Part shown: positions 5,328 to 6,435 of the stretch, one piece after another
Numbering within the stretch: position 1 is the stretch's first letter
How the letters are laid out: each line of letters opens with the position of its first letter
DNA from: Rhizobium sp. Q54
GTDB taxonomy: Bacteria > Pseudomonadota > Alphaproteobacteria > Rhizobiales > Beijerinckiaceae
DNA length: 6,435 nucleotides
Direction of reading: 5' to 3'
Assembly (NCBI GenBank): GCA_945903655.1
Contig: CAMDOY010000219.1
Coordinates: 1 to 6,435 of the forward strand
Position numbers and translations under genes: made by a program
The notes under the pieces: model-generated
Database searches by the model: none
Seen by the model: only the letters and a program-made list of their open reading frames with translations
What the model was told of the DNA's origin: nothing

Positions 5328-6435
5328 ATGGGTCTCGACCCCGTTCTTGTCACCGGACCGCGCGCCGCCTCGGGCCTGCGCCGCTTCGCCATCGCTTTGC
5401 TGGTTGGTCTGGTCGCCATGCCGCCCCTCGCCCCCGTGACGAGCCTGCCCGCCTTCGCCAAGGGTCCGGACTCTCTGGCTGATCTGGCCTCCGCCGTCAG
5501 CGACGCCGTGGTCAATATCTCGGCCTCCCAGACCGTGGACGACAAGCGCACGGCGGCGCCCAATCTGCCGCAGGGTACGCCCTTCGATGATCTCTTCGAG
5601 GAATTCTTCCGCCGTCGCGGCCAGGGGCCCCAGAGCGGCCCGCAGGGCGAGGGTGGCCCGCGCCAGCGCCGCGCCAGCTCGCTGGGCTCGGGCTTCGTGA
5701 TCGATTCTGCGGGCATCGTCATCACCAACAACCACGTCATCGCCGACGCCAACGAGGTCACGGTCATCTTCACCGATGGTCAGCGGCTGAAGGCCGAGGT
5801 GCTGGGCAAGGATGCGAAGGTCGACGTCGCCGTTTTGCGCGTGAAGCCGGATAAGCCGCTGAAGGCGGTCAAGTTTGGCGACAGCGAGATCATGCGCGTG
5901 GGCGACTGGGTCATGGCCGTGGGCAATCCCTTTGGCCTTGGCGGCACCGTGACGGCGGGCATCGTCTCCGCCCGCAACCGCAACATCGACAGCGGCCCCT
6001 ACGACAATTACATCCAGACCGACGCCTCCATCAACAAGGGCAACTCCGGCGGCCCCCTGTTCAACATGGCGGGCGAGGTGATCGGGGTGAACACCGCGAT
6101 CCTCTCCCCCTCGGGCGGCTCGGTGGGCATCGGCTTCGCCACCCCCTCGGCGACCCTCATGCCCGTCATCGAGCAGTTGCAGAAATTCGGCGAGACCCGT
6201 CGTGGCTGGCTCGGGGTGCGCATCCAGAATGTGGATGAGACCATCGCGGAGAGCCTTGGCCTCGGCAAGCCGCGCGGCGCCCTTGTGGCGGGCGTGGACG
6301 ACAAGGGTCCCGGCAAGCCTGCGGGCATCAAGGCGGGCGACGTCATCATCAAGTTCGACGGCAAGGACGTGAAGGATTCCCGCGAGTTGCCGAAGATCGT
6401 GGCGGCCACGGCCGTTGGCCGCGAGGTCCGCGTGA
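5328..6435 (+). CDS. degP: DegP/HtrA-family periplasmic serine protease (Do-like), C-terminus beyond window
   Basis: Envelope protease/chaperone that degrades or holds misfolded exported proteins. The visible 369 residues begin with a long, Arg-Arg-containing signal peptide (hydrophobic core about 21-43, cleavage likely after AFA at 44). The mature start contains SLADLASAVSDAVVNISASQ (49-68), then a Gln/Gly/Arg-rich loop (about 70-117) matching the regulatory LA loop. The trypsin-like domain has the full triad: His136 in TNNHVIAD, Asp166 in KVDVAVLRV, and Ser240 in KGNSGGPLFN. The oxyanion and specificity strand GGSVGIGFATPS follows at 263-274. The first PDZ domain opens at RRGWLGVRIQNV (291-302) and continues to the edge, including the GIKAGDVIIKFDGKDV stretch; a second PDZ domain is expected outside the window, since family members are about 450-520 residues. 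The ATG has GGAGA (5316-5320) seven bases upstream. It could equally be labelled mucD or htrA. It follows hflC on the same strand. Confidence 0.95.
   Translation, partial: MGLDPVLVTGPRAASGLRRFAIALLVGLVAMPPLAPVTSLPAFAKGPDSLADLASAVSDAVVNISASQTVDDKRTAAPNLPQGTPFDDLFEEFFRRRGQGPQSGPQGEGGPRQRRASSLGSGFVIDSAGIVITNNHVIADANEVTVIFTDGQRLKAEVLGKDAKVDVAVLRVKPDKPLKAVKFGDSEIMRVGDWVMAVGNPFGLGGTVTAGIVSARNRNIDSGPYDNYIQTDASINKGNSGGPLFNMAGEVIGVNTAILSPSGGSVGIGFATPSATLMPVIEQLQKFGETRRGWLGVRIQNVDETIAESLGLGKPRGALVAGVDDKGPGKPAGIKAGDVIIKFDGKDVKDSRELPKIVAATAVGREVRV

Noticed and set aside
5138..5773. Minus-strand open frames across the hflC-degP gap and the degP N-terminus
   Set aside because: They overlap confirmed coding sequence, show no family resemblance, and two frames are open together, which is typical of GC-rich DNA.
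6433..6435. TGA at the right edge as the degP stop
   Set aside because: The degP frame reads GTG followed by a codon starting with A, so this TGA is out of frame and the gene continues beyond the window.

Overview
The window is a GC-rich stretch of bacterial chromosome, most likely from an alphaproteobacterium. This rests on the strong G/C bias at third codon positions, the order thyA - folA - hflK - hflC - degP (a layout I associate with alphaproteobacteria), and the style of the proteins (a DegP with INKGNSGGP at the active serine, a short HflC of 301 residues, and a TctC/Bug-type binding protein). The genus cannot be named from this sequence alone.

Layout. Bases 1-723 (minus strand) hold most of a periplasmic solute-binding protein of the tripartite tricarboxylate transporter (TctC/Bug) family. 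It starts at a TTG and its C-terminus lies beyond base 1. A 178-base divergent gap with a perfect 9-bp inverted repeat separates it from a run of plus-strand genes. These are a CPBP-family intramembrane protease (902-1678), thymidylate synthase thyA (1739-2533), dihydrofolate reductase folA (2533-3042, overlapping thyA by one base), hflK (3124-4287), hflC (4284-5189, overlapping hflK by four bases) and a DegP/HtrA periplasmic serine protease (5328 to beyond the right edge).

How the genes work together. ThyA turns dUMP into dTMP and releases dihydrofolate, which FolA reduces back to tetrahydrofolate, so the overlapping pair is a closed metabolic loop. HflK and HflC form the SPFH-domain membrane complex that encloses and modulates the FtsH protease. 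DegP degrades or holds misfolded envelope proteins. With the CPBP protease upstream, the block combines one-carbon/thymidylate metabolism with membrane and envelope protein quality control.

The window is mainly a conserved housekeeping cluster, and I see no mobile element, CRISPR array, RNA gene or evidently new multi-gene system. The points most worth a second look are an unusual dihydrofolate reductase active-site loop (both usual prolines replaced, including the position whose Pro-to-Leu change gives trimethoprim resistance in E. coli), a promoter-like element inside a perfect palindrome upstream of degP, a heat-shock-like CCCCATTT element just downstream of it, and further inverted repeats in the other two larger gaps. 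Long antisense open frames are judged to be by-products of the codon bias.
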